Shown here one piece after another: positions 18,501 to 26,462 of a stretch of 42,391 bases of DNA (position 1 is its first letter; the number at the start of each line of letters is the position of its first letter). Below the pieces are notes generated by a model, which ran no database searches, had not been told where the DNA came from, and was given only the letters and a program-made list of their open reading frames with translations. The stretch is from Slackia heliotrinireducens (lineage in GTDB: Bacteria > Actinomycetota > Aquicultoria > DYIV01), in NCBI GenBank assembly GCA_020723435.1, contig DYIV01000009.1, forward strand, positions 1 through 42,391. The letters run 5' to 3'. The translations under genes were made by a program, and so were the position numbers.

Positions 18501-19111
18501 GGCTTGGAGCTGTCAATCCGATTGCCATGGAGGAGTACCGCCGACTGAACGAGCGGCGAGAGTTTCTGGCGGCCCAAGTTGAAGACCTGACGCGCAGCAA
18601 GAAGGCGCTGGGCAAAGTGGTCGACGCAATCGAGCGGAAGATGAAGGACCAATTCATGGTCACATTCGAGGAGGTCAATCGGCATTTCCAGGCCGTCTTC
18701 GCGATCCTCTTCCCGGGAGGCCGCGCGGAGCTGTTTCTGACCGACCCAGACGACCCGTTCACGACGGGCGTCGATATCGAAGCGCAGCCCAGTGGCAAGA
18801 AGCTCCAGAAGATGTCGCTGTTGTCCGGGGGCGAGCGGGCGCTCGTCGCCACGGCGCTGCTCTTCGCGCTGCACCACACACGCCCCAGTCCGTTCTACGT
18901 GCTCGACGAGGTCGAGGCCGCACTCGACGACCTGAACCTGCAGCGCTTTGTCGGTCTAGTACAGAATCTGAAGACCAAGACGCAGTTTGTTATCATCACC
19001 CACCAGCGCAGGACGATGGAGACCGCCGATTGTCTCTACGGGGTCTCCATGCAGGCTGACGGCGTGTCCCGCCTGGTCAGCCAGAAGCTCTCCGCCAAGG
19101 AGGCCAGCTAG
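15575..19111 (+). CDS. smc: Chromosome segregation protein SMC
   Basis: [41 protein letters not shown], hinge region, long coiled coils, [37 protein letters not shown]. Confidence 0.98.
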   Translation: [1178 protein letters not shown]

Positions 19112-20052
19112 TGGCTGCCGGTGGATGGTTTGACCGCCTCACCAGCGGGATGTTGAAGACCCGCGAGAACCTGACGGGCAGGCTCAAGGGCGCGCTTTCG
19201 CGTTCCGCGCCCGGGAGCAACGAGTTCTGGGAAGAGGTGGAGGAGTCTCTCATCTCAGCGGACGTGGGAGTTGCGGCGACCACTTCGATAGTCGAGGAAG
19301 TTCGGCGGGAGGCCCGCGAACAGGGCATGACCGCATTGGATGAGCTGACAGGCGCGCTGAAGCGCCATATAGCGGCTTCACTGGGGAGCCGAGCCGCCGT
19401 GGACGTGGCCAGGGGAGAGGGATCGCTTGCGGTGCTCGTCGTGGGCGTGAACGGAACGGGGAAGACGACAACGATCGCCAAGCTTGCCAGGCAGGCGAGG
19501 GAGAACGGGCTCAAGGTCATACTGGCGGCGGCAGACACGTTTCGGGCCGCGGCCATCGAGCAATTGGAGGAGTGGGGCAGACGCGTCGGCTGCGATGTGG
19601 TCAAGCACGAGCGTGGCGCCGATCCGGCGGCGGTTGTCTATGACGCGCTCCAGGCGGCGCGCGCCAGGGGGATCGACCGCGTCTTCATCGACACGGCCGG
19701 CAGGCTCCACACGTACGTGAACCTCATGGAGGAGCTGAAGAAGGTGAAGCGCGTGGCCGAGCGGGAGTCGCAGGGCAGGATCGCCACGCTGCTGGTGATG
19801 GACGCGACTACGGGCCAGAACGGCATCGCTCAAGCCAAGCTCTTTGACGAGGCGCTCTCGGTCGATGCCATTGTGCTGACGAAGCTCGATGGCACCGCGA
19901 AGGGCGGCATTGTGGTTGCCATCGAACAAGACCTCGGGATTCCGGTCGGCTATGTAGGCGTTGGCGAAACGGCGGAGGATCTTCATTCTTTCGACCCCCA
20001 AGAGTTTGCCGCCGCCCTGATCGGCTCCGAAGCGGCGGAGATCGCGTCATGA
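19111..20052 (+). CDS. ftsY: Signal recognition particle receptor FtsY (short form)
   Basis: VVGVNGTGKTTTIAKLARQ, AADTFRAAAIEQLEEWG, DTAGRLHTYVNLMEELKKV, LTKLDGTAKGGIV, VGETAEDLHSFDP. Confidence 0.97.
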   Translation: MAAGGWFDRLTSGMLKTRENLTGRLKGALSRSAPGSNEFWEEVEESLISADVGVAATTSIVEEVRREAREQGMTALDELTGALKRHIAASLGSRAAVDVARGEGSLAVLVVGVNGTGKTTTIAKLARQARENGLKVILAAADTFRAAAIEQLEEWGRRVGCDVVKHERGADPAAVVYDALQAARARGIDRVFIDTAGRLHTYVNLMEELKKVKRVAERESQGRIATLLVMDATTGQNGIAQAKLFDEALSVDAIVLTKLDGTAKGGIVVAIEQDLGIPVGYVGVGETAEDLHSFDPQEFAAALIGSEAAEIAS

Positions 20053-20552
20053 GGACGTACGTTCTGGCGGCGCTCGTTTTGGCGTCATGGATGGGCAACG
20101 GCGTCTACTGCTCTCGCATCGCCAAGCGCGCGTGGGCCTTACCGACCGCGGATGAAGAAGCACTCGTGGCCGCCTACAACCGAATGCGAAAGAAGAAGTA
20201 CACGCTCCAGCAGCTGAGGGAGCAGATTCCCCAACTCGAGACGACCGTGCCGGGGCTGCGCTACACTGCGCTTGTCCCCCTGGCCATCGCGGCGACATTT
20301 GTCCTCAATGCGCTCGTGAGGGTCTTGTGGATCCAGGACGGCACCGCGGGCGTCTGGGTTTCAGTCGGGCTCATCTTCGGGCCGATTGCCGTGACGGTCT
20401 ACCTCTTGTCATGGGAACAAGGGCTGCAACTGGCAAGACTCAAAGAGGTCACCGAGGGCCCCAGCGGGCATCGCGTGGCCGAGATGCGGGCCAAGTTCGA
20501 GCGGCAGACGGGGGACGAAGAGGGCGCCGGGCGGGGGTCCGAAGGCAGCTAG
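20049..20552 (+). CDS. Uncharacterised membrane protein between ftsY and ffh
   Basis: Overlaps the ftsY stop; hydrophobic segments near the N-terminus and around TALVPLAIAATFVLNALVRVLWI and GVWVSVGLIFGPIAVTVYLLSW; charged C-terminus. Confidence 0.7.
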   Translation: MRTYVLAALVLASWMGNGVYCSRIAKRAWALPTADEEALVAAYNRMRKKKYTLQQLREQIPQLETTVPGLRYTALVPLAIAATFVLNALVRVLWIQDGTAGVWVSVGLIFGPIAVTVYLLSWEQGLQLARLKEVTEGPSGHRVAEMRAKFERQTGDEEGAGRGSEGS

Positions 20553-20569
20553 GCTCAGGGGGAAGTCGC

Positions 20570-21913
20570 GTGTTCGACAGCCTTTCCGGAAGAATCCAAG
20601 GTATCTTCAAGAAACTGCGCGGCAAAGGTCACCTCACCGAGGCGGACGTCGACGCCGTAATGCGCGAGGTGAGGCTCGCCCTGCTCGAGGCCGACGTGAA
20701 CTTCAAGGTCGTCAAGTCGTTCGTAGCCCGGGTGCGTGAGCGCTGCGTCGGTGGCGAAGTTCTCGAGAGCCTGACGCCGGCGCAACAAGTGATCAAGGTC
20801 GTCGACGAAGAACTGACGGCCCTGATGGGCGGCTCGGCAGCGACCCTGACGCTCGCGCCGCGGCCCCCGACTGTGATCATGGTCGCGGGTCTTCAGGGCT
20901 CCGGCAAGACGACCGCGTGCGCGAAGTTGGCTTACCACCTCAAGAAACAAGGTCGGCAGCCGCTGCTCGTCGCCTGCGACGTGTACCGTCCGGCGGCGAT
21001 AGACCAGCTCGAGGCGCTAGGGTCGGAGATGAACGCTCCCGTGTGGCGCCGAGACGGCACCGACGTCGTCGAAATCGCACGTTCCGGAATCTCCCGCGCC
21101 AACGAGATCGGCGCGGATGTGGTCATCATCGACACGGCGGGCCGTCTGCACGTCGACAAAGAGATGATGGACGAGGTCGCGCGCCTTCGCGACGAGGTCA
21201 AGCCGCACCAGATCCTGCTCGTCGTCGACGCGATGACCGGCCAAGACGCCGTGAATGTGGCCGTCGCCTTTCAGGAGCGTCTCGACTTCGACGGGGTGAT
21301 ATTGACCAAGCTCGACGGCGATGCGCGCGGCGGAGCGGCGCTGTCGGTCAAGGCGGTCACGGGCAAGCCGGTCAAGTTCGCCAGCCTGGGTGAGAAGATC
21401 GACTCGCTCGGTGTCTTCTATCCCGACCGCATGGCCTCGAGGATTCTGGGCATGGGTGACGTTCTGACGCTCATCGAGAAGGCTGAAGCGTCGATGGACC
21501 AGAAGCGCGCCGCGGAGCTTGAGGAGAAGCTGCGAGCGGCGCAGTTCACTTTCGACGACTTCCTCGATCAGATGCAGCAGGTTAGAGAGATGGGTCCGAT
21601 CAGCCAGCTCGTGAGCATGGTCCCCGGCCTGGAGAAACTCGCGGGCAAGGGCGTCGCGCTGGAGGAGAAGGATCTCGAGCGCATCGAGGCCATCATCCGG
21701 TCGATGACTCCCCAGGAGCGGGCGAATCCTCAAGTCATCAGCGGGAGCCGTCGTGCGCGGATCGCGGAGGGAAGTGGAACGACGACGGGGCAAGTGAATC
21801 AATTGCTGAAGCAGTTCGCCGCGACGCGCAAGATGATGAAGCAGATGGGGAAGATGGCCAAACGCGGCAAGGGCCGCGGCATGCCGATGGGGATGCCGCC
21901 GTTCGGTGCGTAG
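20570..21913 (+). CDS. ffh: Signal recognition particle protein Ffh; start refined to GTG 20570
   Basis: VFDSLSGRIQGIFKKLRGKGHLTEADVDAVMREVRLALLEADVNFKVVK; GLQGSGKTTACAKLA; Met-rich M domain ending GKGRGMPMGMPPFGA. Confidence 0.97.
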   Translation: MFDSLSGRIQGIFKKLRGKGHLTEADVDAVMREVRLALLEADVNFKVVKSFVARVRERCVGGEVLESLTPAQQVIKVVDEELTALMGGSAATLTLAPRPPTVIMVAGLQGSGKTTACAKLAYHLKKQGRQPLLVACDVYRPAAIDQLEALGSEMNAPVWRRDGTDVVEIARSGISRANEIGADVVIIDTAGRLHVDKEMMDEVARLRDEVKPHQILLVVDAMTGQDAVNVAVAFQERLDFDGVILTKLDGDARGGAALSVKAVTGKPVKFASLGEKIDSLGVFYPDRMASRILGMGDVLTLIEKAEASMDQKRAAELEEKLRAAQFTFDDFLDQMQQVREMGPISQLVSMVPGLEKLAGKGVALEEKDLERIEAIIRSMTPQERANPQVISGSRRARIAEGSGTTTGQVNQLLKQFAATRKMMKQMGKMAKRGKGRGMPMGMPPFGA

Positions 21914-21978
21914 CGAGGCAGGGAAGCGCACGCGCGGGAGCCGGTCATCGGGCTATGGGGCCGGTTGTGAAGAAGACC

Positions 21979-22008
21979 TTGGCCGCAGCCCGTCAACTCG
22001 GGTATAAT
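21979..22008 (+). promoter_or_regulatory. Putative sigma70-type promoter of the rpsP operon
   Basis: TTGGCC (21979-21984), 18-nt spacer, TATAAT (22003-22008). Confidence 0.6.
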
Positions 22009-22054
22009 CTACCGCCGTGGCTCAATTCGACGAGATGCGAGAGGTGGTGAGACG

Positions 22055-22651
22055 TTGCCAGTAAAGATACGACTGAGTCGAACCGGAGGGAAGAAGAAGG
22101 CATTCTACCGTGTTGTCGTGGCCGACGCTCGGACGCCCCGTGACGGGCGCTTCATTGACTTGATCGGGCGCTACGATCCGCGGAGGGAGCCGTCCCTCGT
22201 AGAGATAGATGCCGACAAGGCCAAGGACTGGATGTCCAAGGGAGCGCAGCCAACACAGCCCGTGGTGAAGCTTCTCGAGATCGCGGGCGTGCTTCCAGCC
22301 CGACCCACCAAGGACAAGAAGCCCAAAGAGAAGCTCTCGAAGAAGGCGGCGGCCAAGAAGGCGGAAGCTGAGGCGACGCCGGAGGCGGCCGCTCCCCAGG
22401 CGGAGACGGCCGAAGCTGCCTCCGAGGAGGCGCAGGTCGAGCCCCCCACGGTAGAAGAGGCAGCAACGGAAGAGACCGCTGAGGTAGCCGACGAGGGTGA
22501 GGCCGCTGCCGGCAAGCAAGAAGTCGAGCAAGCCGAAGTGAAGGCCGAGACGGACGAGGCACAGGCCGATGAGTCCTCAAGTGACGAGGCGGAAGAGACG
22601 GCGGAAGTAGCTGAGCCGGAGACCGAGGGCGGTTCGGAGGAGAAGTCTTGA
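22055..22651 (+). CDS. rpsP: Ribosomal protein S16 with long charged C-terminal extension
   Basis: PVKIRLSRTGGKKKAFYRVVVADARTPRDGRFIDLIGRYDP core; tail from ~aa 88 of Lys/Ala then Glu/Ala-rich sequence. Confidence 0.95.
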   Translation: MPVKIRLSRTGGKKKAFYRVVVADARTPRDGRFIDLIGRYDPRREPSLVEIDADKAKDWMSKGAQPTQPVVKLLEIAGVLPARPTKDKKPKEKLSKKAAAKKAEAEATPEAAAPQAETAEAASEEAQVEPPTVEEAATEETAEVADEGEAAAGKQEVEQAEVKAETDEAQADESSSDEAEETAEVAEPETEGGSEEKS

Positions 22652-22878
22652 CGGATCTGCTGGCCTACCTTGTCCGCCACATCGTCGACGACGCGGACGC
22701 CGTCAGGATCACGCGCGGTGATCAACCGGGCTACATCGAACTGCTGATTGAGGTGGCTCCGGAGGACATCGGCAAGGTGATCGGCAAGTCGGGCCGAGTA
22801 ATCAAGGCGCTACGCACGCTGATGCGCGCGGCGGGCCTTCGCGAAGATAAGAAAGTCCTCGTAGAGGTTGTCGAGTAG
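22648..22878 (+). CDS. khpA: KH-domain RNA-binding protein KhpA
   Basis: LLAYLVRHIVDDADAVRI...VAPEDIGKVIGKSGRVIKALRTLMRAA; between rpsP and rimM. Confidence 0.95.
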   Translation: MTDLLAYLVRHIVDDADAVRITRGDQPGYIELLIEVAPEDIGKVIGKSGRVIKALRTLMRAAGLREDKKVLVEVVE

Positions 22879-22912
22879 GCGGCCGCAAGGCCACAAGCGG
22901 CGGTGAACTCAC

Positions 22913-23449
22913 GTGGTCAGGCCAACCGAAGTTGCCGTCGCGCGTCTGATGAAGCCCCACGGCGTGCGAGGCGAAGTCGAGGCGAAAGCTCTCACGCCTG
23001 ATCCCGATCGCATCAGACCCGGCAGCAGCTTTCAGCTTTCGCCGGCGAGATCGGACTTCCCCGATGTGTCGGTTGAGGGCGTTCGCGCCAAGAAGGATCG
23101 ACTGATTATCAAGTTCGCGGGCATAGACGATCGCGAGACGGCCGCGAGGCTCCACGGCGCGCTCATGATGGTTCCCGTCGACGAACTACCCGCCCTGGAT
23201 GAGAATACCTACTACCATTTCGACCTCATTGGCCTGCGCGTCGTGACGAGTCGAGGGCGCCCGTTGGGACGGCTGGAGGAGATCATCGAGACGGGAGCCA
23301 ATGACGTCTACTTGGTGCGCGACGACCCGGGTGATGAAGCGCTGATTCCGGCTCTCAGATCCGTCATCGTCGCCGTCGACCTCGAGGAGGGCGTCATGGT
23401 CATCGAACCCATGGCGGGGCTTCTGCCGGAGGACGCCGATGAGGATTGA
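22913..23449 (+). CDS. rimM: Ribosome maturation factor RimM
   Basis: [30 protein letters not shown]-barrel [38 protein letters not shown]. Confidence 0.95.
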   Translation: MVRPTEVAVARLMKPHGVRGEVEAKALTPDPDRIRPGSSFQLSPARSDFPDVSVEGVRAKKDRLIIKFAGIDDRETAARLHGALMMVPVDELPALDENTYYHFDLIGLRVVTSRGRPLGRLEEIIETGANDVYLVRDDPGDEALIPALRSVIVAVDLEEGVMVIEPMAGLLPEDADED

Positions 23450-24134
23450 CGTCGTGACGATCTTCCCGAGCATGTTCGAGTCGTACATGGCCGAGTCGAT
23501 GTTGCGCCTGGCACAAGAGCGGGGGATCGCGCGCGTAGAGGTGCACGACCTTCGGAACTACACCACGGACCGGCATCGCCAGGTCGATGATGAGCCATAC
23601 GGAGGAGGACCGGGCATGGTCATGAAGCCGGAACCCTTCTTCGCGGCGGTGGAAGATCTGGCCGATCGGTTCGGCGCGGCCCAGGAGACCATCATGATGT
23701 CGCCTCGCGGCGAGCCGCTGACACAGGCTGTGCTCGAGGACTTGGCCGGGGCGTCGCAGTTGGTGTTGCTCTGTGGACGCTATGAGGGCGTCGATGAGCG
23801 CGTCCACGAGCACCTTGCTACGCGCGAGGTGTCAATCGGCGATTACGTGCTGACGGGCGGGGAGCTGCCGGCGATGGTCCTCATCGACGGCGTCGTCAGA
23901 CTGCTGGCAGGAGTCCTCGGCGACCACACGTCGGTTCAGGAAGAGACCTTCTCCGGCGGCCTTCTGGAGTATCCGCAGTATACTCGACCTGCGACCTTTC
24001 GCGGATGGCCGGTGCCTGAGGTCCTTCTTTCAGGCAATCATTCCGAGATCGAGCGGTGGCGCGCGCAGCGGGCTCGCGAGGTGACCGAGGAGCGCAGGCC
24101 GGACTTGCTGGGTCCGGAGGCTCGCGAGAAGTGA
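23439..24134 (+). CDS. trmD: tRNA (guanine37-N1)-methyltransferase TrmD
   Basis: [71 protein letters not shown]. Confidence 0.98.
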   Translation: MRIDVVTIFPSMFESYMAESMLRLAQERGIARVEVHDLRNYTTDRHRQVDDEPYGGGPGMVMKPEPFFAAVEDLADRFGAAQETIMMSPRGEPLTQAVLEDLAGASQLVLLCGRYEGVDERVHEHLATREVSIGDYVLTGGELPAMVLIDGVVRLLAGVLGDHTSVQEETFSGGLLEYPQYTRPATFRGWPVPEVLLSGNHSEIERWRAQRAREVTEERRPDLLGPEAREK

Positions 24135-24136
24135 CC

Positions 24137-24165
24137 TTTCGAGCGAGACGGGATTTTGCTAGAAT
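24137..24165 (+). promoter_or_regulatory. Putative promoter upstream of tRNA-Arg
   Basis: TTTCGA/TTCGAG (-35) with ~16-17 nt spacing to TAGAAT (24160-24165). Confidence 0.45.
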
Positions 24166-24225
24166 CACTGTCGGCATACGCGGAGGCAGGTATGCCTTTG
24201 GCATCGAGACGACGGATTGCCCCAC

Positions 24226-24301
24226 GCGCCTGTAGCTCAGGGGACAGAGCACTGGCCTCCGGAGCCAGGTGTCGGCGGTTCGAATCCGTCCAGGCGCGCC
24301 A
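24226..24301 (+). tRNA. tRNA-Arg(CCG), with encoded CCA
   Basis: GCGCCTG/CAGGCGC acceptor stem, CTGGC-CTCCGGA-GCCAG anticodon arm (CCG), GTTCGAATC T-loop, G discriminator then CCA. Confidence 0.93.
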
Positions 24302-24309
24302 TTTCGATA

Positions 24310-24346
24310 CGCGGCCGGCGCTGTTGCGCCCTGGGCCGCGCGGTTT
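24310..24346 (+). terminator. Rho-independent terminator after tRNA-Arg
   Basis: CGCGGCC-GGCGC-tgtt-GCGCC-ct-GGGCCGCG stem followed by CGGTTTTT. Confidence 0.8.
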
Positions 24347-24355
24347 TTGTGTGAC

Positions 24356-24428
24356 GGGCCGTTAGCTTAGCTGGTAGAGCAGGGGACTCTTAATCCCAAG
24401 GTCGAAGGTTCGAATCCTTCACGGCCCA
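24356..24428 (+). tRNA. tRNA-Lys(CTT), CCA not encoded
   Basis: GGGCCGT/ACGGCCC acceptor stem, GGGA-CTCTTAA-TCCC anticodon arm (CTT), GGTTCGAATCC T-arm. Confidence 0.93.
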
Positions 24429-24460
24429 CGGTGCAAGTACATGTTCGTGTGTGAGAGCAA

Positions 24461-24480
24461 GCCGCCCGCAGGAGGGCGGC
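24461..24480 (+). promoter_or_regulatory. Hairpin in the rplS 5' leader
   Basis: GCCGCCC-gcagga-GGGCGGC, ~20 nt upstream of the rplS start. Confidence 0.4.
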
Positions 24481-24500
24481 AGAGGTAGGGGATTGGTGTT

Positions 24501-24848
24501 GTGATGCGAAGGATAGACCAGATAGAGCAGGCGCAGATGCGCGACGACCTGCCTGACTTCGGACCCGGTGACACGCTGAAGGTTCACTATAAGGTCGTGG
24601 AAGGTGGGCGAGAGCGGGTACAGGTCTTTCAGGGTCCCGTGATTCGCCGGCAGAACGGCGGGGTCAGGGAGACTTTCACGGTCAGGAAGATTTCGTTTGG
24701 AGTCGGTGTTGAGAAGACGTTCCCGCTCCATTCCCCGAAGATCGTGAAGCTCGAGGTCATCACTAGAGGTAAAGTAAGGCGCTCGAAGTTGTACTATCTC
24801 CGCGAGAAGGTGGGCAAAGAGGCCCGAATCCCGGAGAAGAGATACTAG
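24501..24848 (+). CDS. rplS: Ribosomal protein L19
   Basis: [34 protein letters not shown]...[24 protein letters not shown]...[14 protein letters not shown]. Confidence 0.98.
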   Translation: MMRRIDQIEQAQMRDDLPDFGPGDTLKVHYKVVEGGRERVQVFQGPVIRRQNGGVRETFTVRKISFGVGVEKTFPLHSPKIVKLEVITRGKVRRSKLYYLREKVGKEARIPEKRY

Positions 24849-24871
24849 GAACCAGGAAAGAGGACTCCGCA

Positions 24872-25756
24872 ATGGGAGATGACGCGGCCGGACGCGAGTC
24901 GCAGTCCGGGCCTGAAGCTCGATCCCCCCAAGAAGCGCCGCAAACGGGCGAGGAGGCTCAGCCGGTACCTCCCGGCTCCGCGCCTCCGGGACCGCAGACA
25001 GATCAGTGGCAGCAGACGCTATATTTCGGCCCCCGGACGGCCGAGTCCGGGCAGGAATCCGAACCTAGGCAGGAGCCGTCTGACGCGCGCCTTTCGGCGG
25101 GAGACGTCGCATCGGCCGGGCCGGGGAATTGGTGGGAGCAGCCCATACCCGACCCCGCACCCACCGTGCCGGCGCCGGTCCTCAGCGAAACGGCTCCGCC
25201 GGGACCCGCAGCCCTGCAGGAGCCGGCCGAACCAGAGCGCACATCCTTCTGGCGATGGCTGTGGGAGGCGGCGATCCTCGTCGCGCTGGCATTCGGCATC
25301 GCCTTCGTGATCAAGCTTTTCGTCGTGCAGCCGTTCTACATCCCGAGTGGGTCAATGGAACCCACGCTCTTCCCGGGTGACCGCGTTCTCGTCAACAAAT
25401 TCATCTACCGATTCCGGAACCCCGAACCCGGCGACATCGTCGTCTTTGTCGCGCCCCGGGACGTCCAAGAGCGAGACTTCATCAAGCGCGTTGTCGCCGT
25501 GGAAGGCCAAACCGTCGAGGTCAAGGATGGCAAGCTCTATGTGGACGGAAAGGCGCGCGATGAGGCCTACATCGCGTCCACCCGGGACCACGCAACCTTC
25601 GGGCCGGTGACGGTCGCGGACGACAACGTCTTCGTGATGGGTGACAATCGCAGCAACAGCTCGGACAGCCGTGTCTTCGGTCCATTCGATCGCGATCGGA
25701 TCGTCGGCGAGGCGTTTGCCACTTATTGGCCGTTGTCGCGGATGCGCGGGCTGTAG
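24872..25756 (+). CDS. lepB: Signal peptidase I with long Pro-rich N-terminal extension
   Basis: FYIPSGSMEPTLFPGDRVLVNKF (catalytic Ser), DFIKRVVAVEGQTV (catalytic Lys), FVMGDNRSNSSDSRVFGP; ~125 aa low-complexity region before the TM. Confidence 0.95.
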   Translation: MGDDAAGRESQSGPEARSPQEAPQTGEEAQPVPPGSAPPGPQTDQWQQTLYFGPRTAESGQESEPRQEPSDARLSAGDVASAGPGNWWEQPIPDPAPTVPAPVLSETAPPGPAALQEPAEPERTSFWRWLWEAAILVALAFGIAFVIKLFVVQPFYIPSGSMEPTLFPGDRVLVNKFIYRFRNPEPGDIVVFVAPRDVQERDFIKRVVAVEGQTVEVKDGKLYVDGKARDEAYIASTRDHATFGPVTVADDNVFVMGDNRSNSSDSRVFGPFDRDRIVGEAFATYWPLSRMRGL

Positions 25757-25771
25757 GAAGCGGGGAACACG

Positions 25772-26392
25772 ATGGGGCCGCTTGCAGCGTCATCCGAACT
25801 GGAGCAGGCGCTGTGGGCACAAGGCTTCACGAAGGTCGGCGGCGTCGATGAGGCAGGCAGGGGGGCGCTGGCAGGCCCGCTCGTGGCGGCCGCGGTTATC
25901 CTCTCCCCTCAAGCGATTCCGGACGGACTGCGGGATTCGAAGCGTCTGACGGCGTTGGCGCGAGATCGCATCTTCGAAGACATACTCCGCAAAGCCCTCG
26001 CCCACCACGTCGTTGTCGTCGGCCACGCCGAGATAGACCGGCTAGGCATCCACCACGCCAATCTGCTCGCCCTCCAGCGCGCCGCAAACGGCCTGACAGG
26101 TCCTCCCGACTACATCCTCTCCGATGGATACGGAGTTCCGGATGCCTGCTGCCCGGCGCTGGCGGTGCCCAAGGGCGACGCCGTGAGCGTCTCGGTCGCA
26201 GCCGCGTCGATCCTTGCGAAGGTGACACGCGATCGCATCATGTGCGACATGGAGTCGCTCCATCCGCAGTACGGCTTCGCGAAGCACAAAGGCTATGGCA
26301 CCGCCGAACACCTGGCGGCGCTCCGCGAGCATGGGCCGAGCGACGTGCATCGGCGGTGTTTCGCGCCCGTGGCCGAAAGCCTCAGCCGGTAG
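25772..26392 (+). CDS. rnhB: Ribonuclease HII
   Basis: GVDEAGRGALAGPLVAAAVIL, LRDSKRLTALARDRIF, AAASILAKVTRDRIM, YGFAKHKGYGTAEHLAAL. Confidence 0.97.
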   Translation: MGPLAASSELEQALWAQGFTKVGGVDEAGRGALAGPLVAAAVILSPQAIPDGLRDSKRLTALARDRIFEDILRKALAHHVVVVGHAEIDRLGIHHANLLALQRAANGLTGPPDYILSDGYGVPDACCPALAVPKGDAVSVSVAAASILAKVTRDRIMCDMESLHPQYGFAKHKGYGTAEHLAALREHGPSDVHRRCFAPVAESLSR

Positions 26393-26462
26393 CCAAAGAC
26401 CCTGGTTGCCAAGCTGTCTAGACCTCAGCGTCGGCGAAGTGCCGCCACGGCACCCCTGGTGC

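Noticed and set aside
16829-18877. 682-aa antisense ORF inside smc
   Set aside because: Lies opposite a well-supported SMC coiled-coil CDS; low-complexity translation with no recognisable motifs; long antisense open frames are expected at high GC.
26439-26453. GTGCCG-cca-CGGCAC palindrome between convergent rnhB and the epimerase-like gene
   Set aside because: Could be a bidirectional terminator but the stem is short and has no T-tract; too weak to claim.
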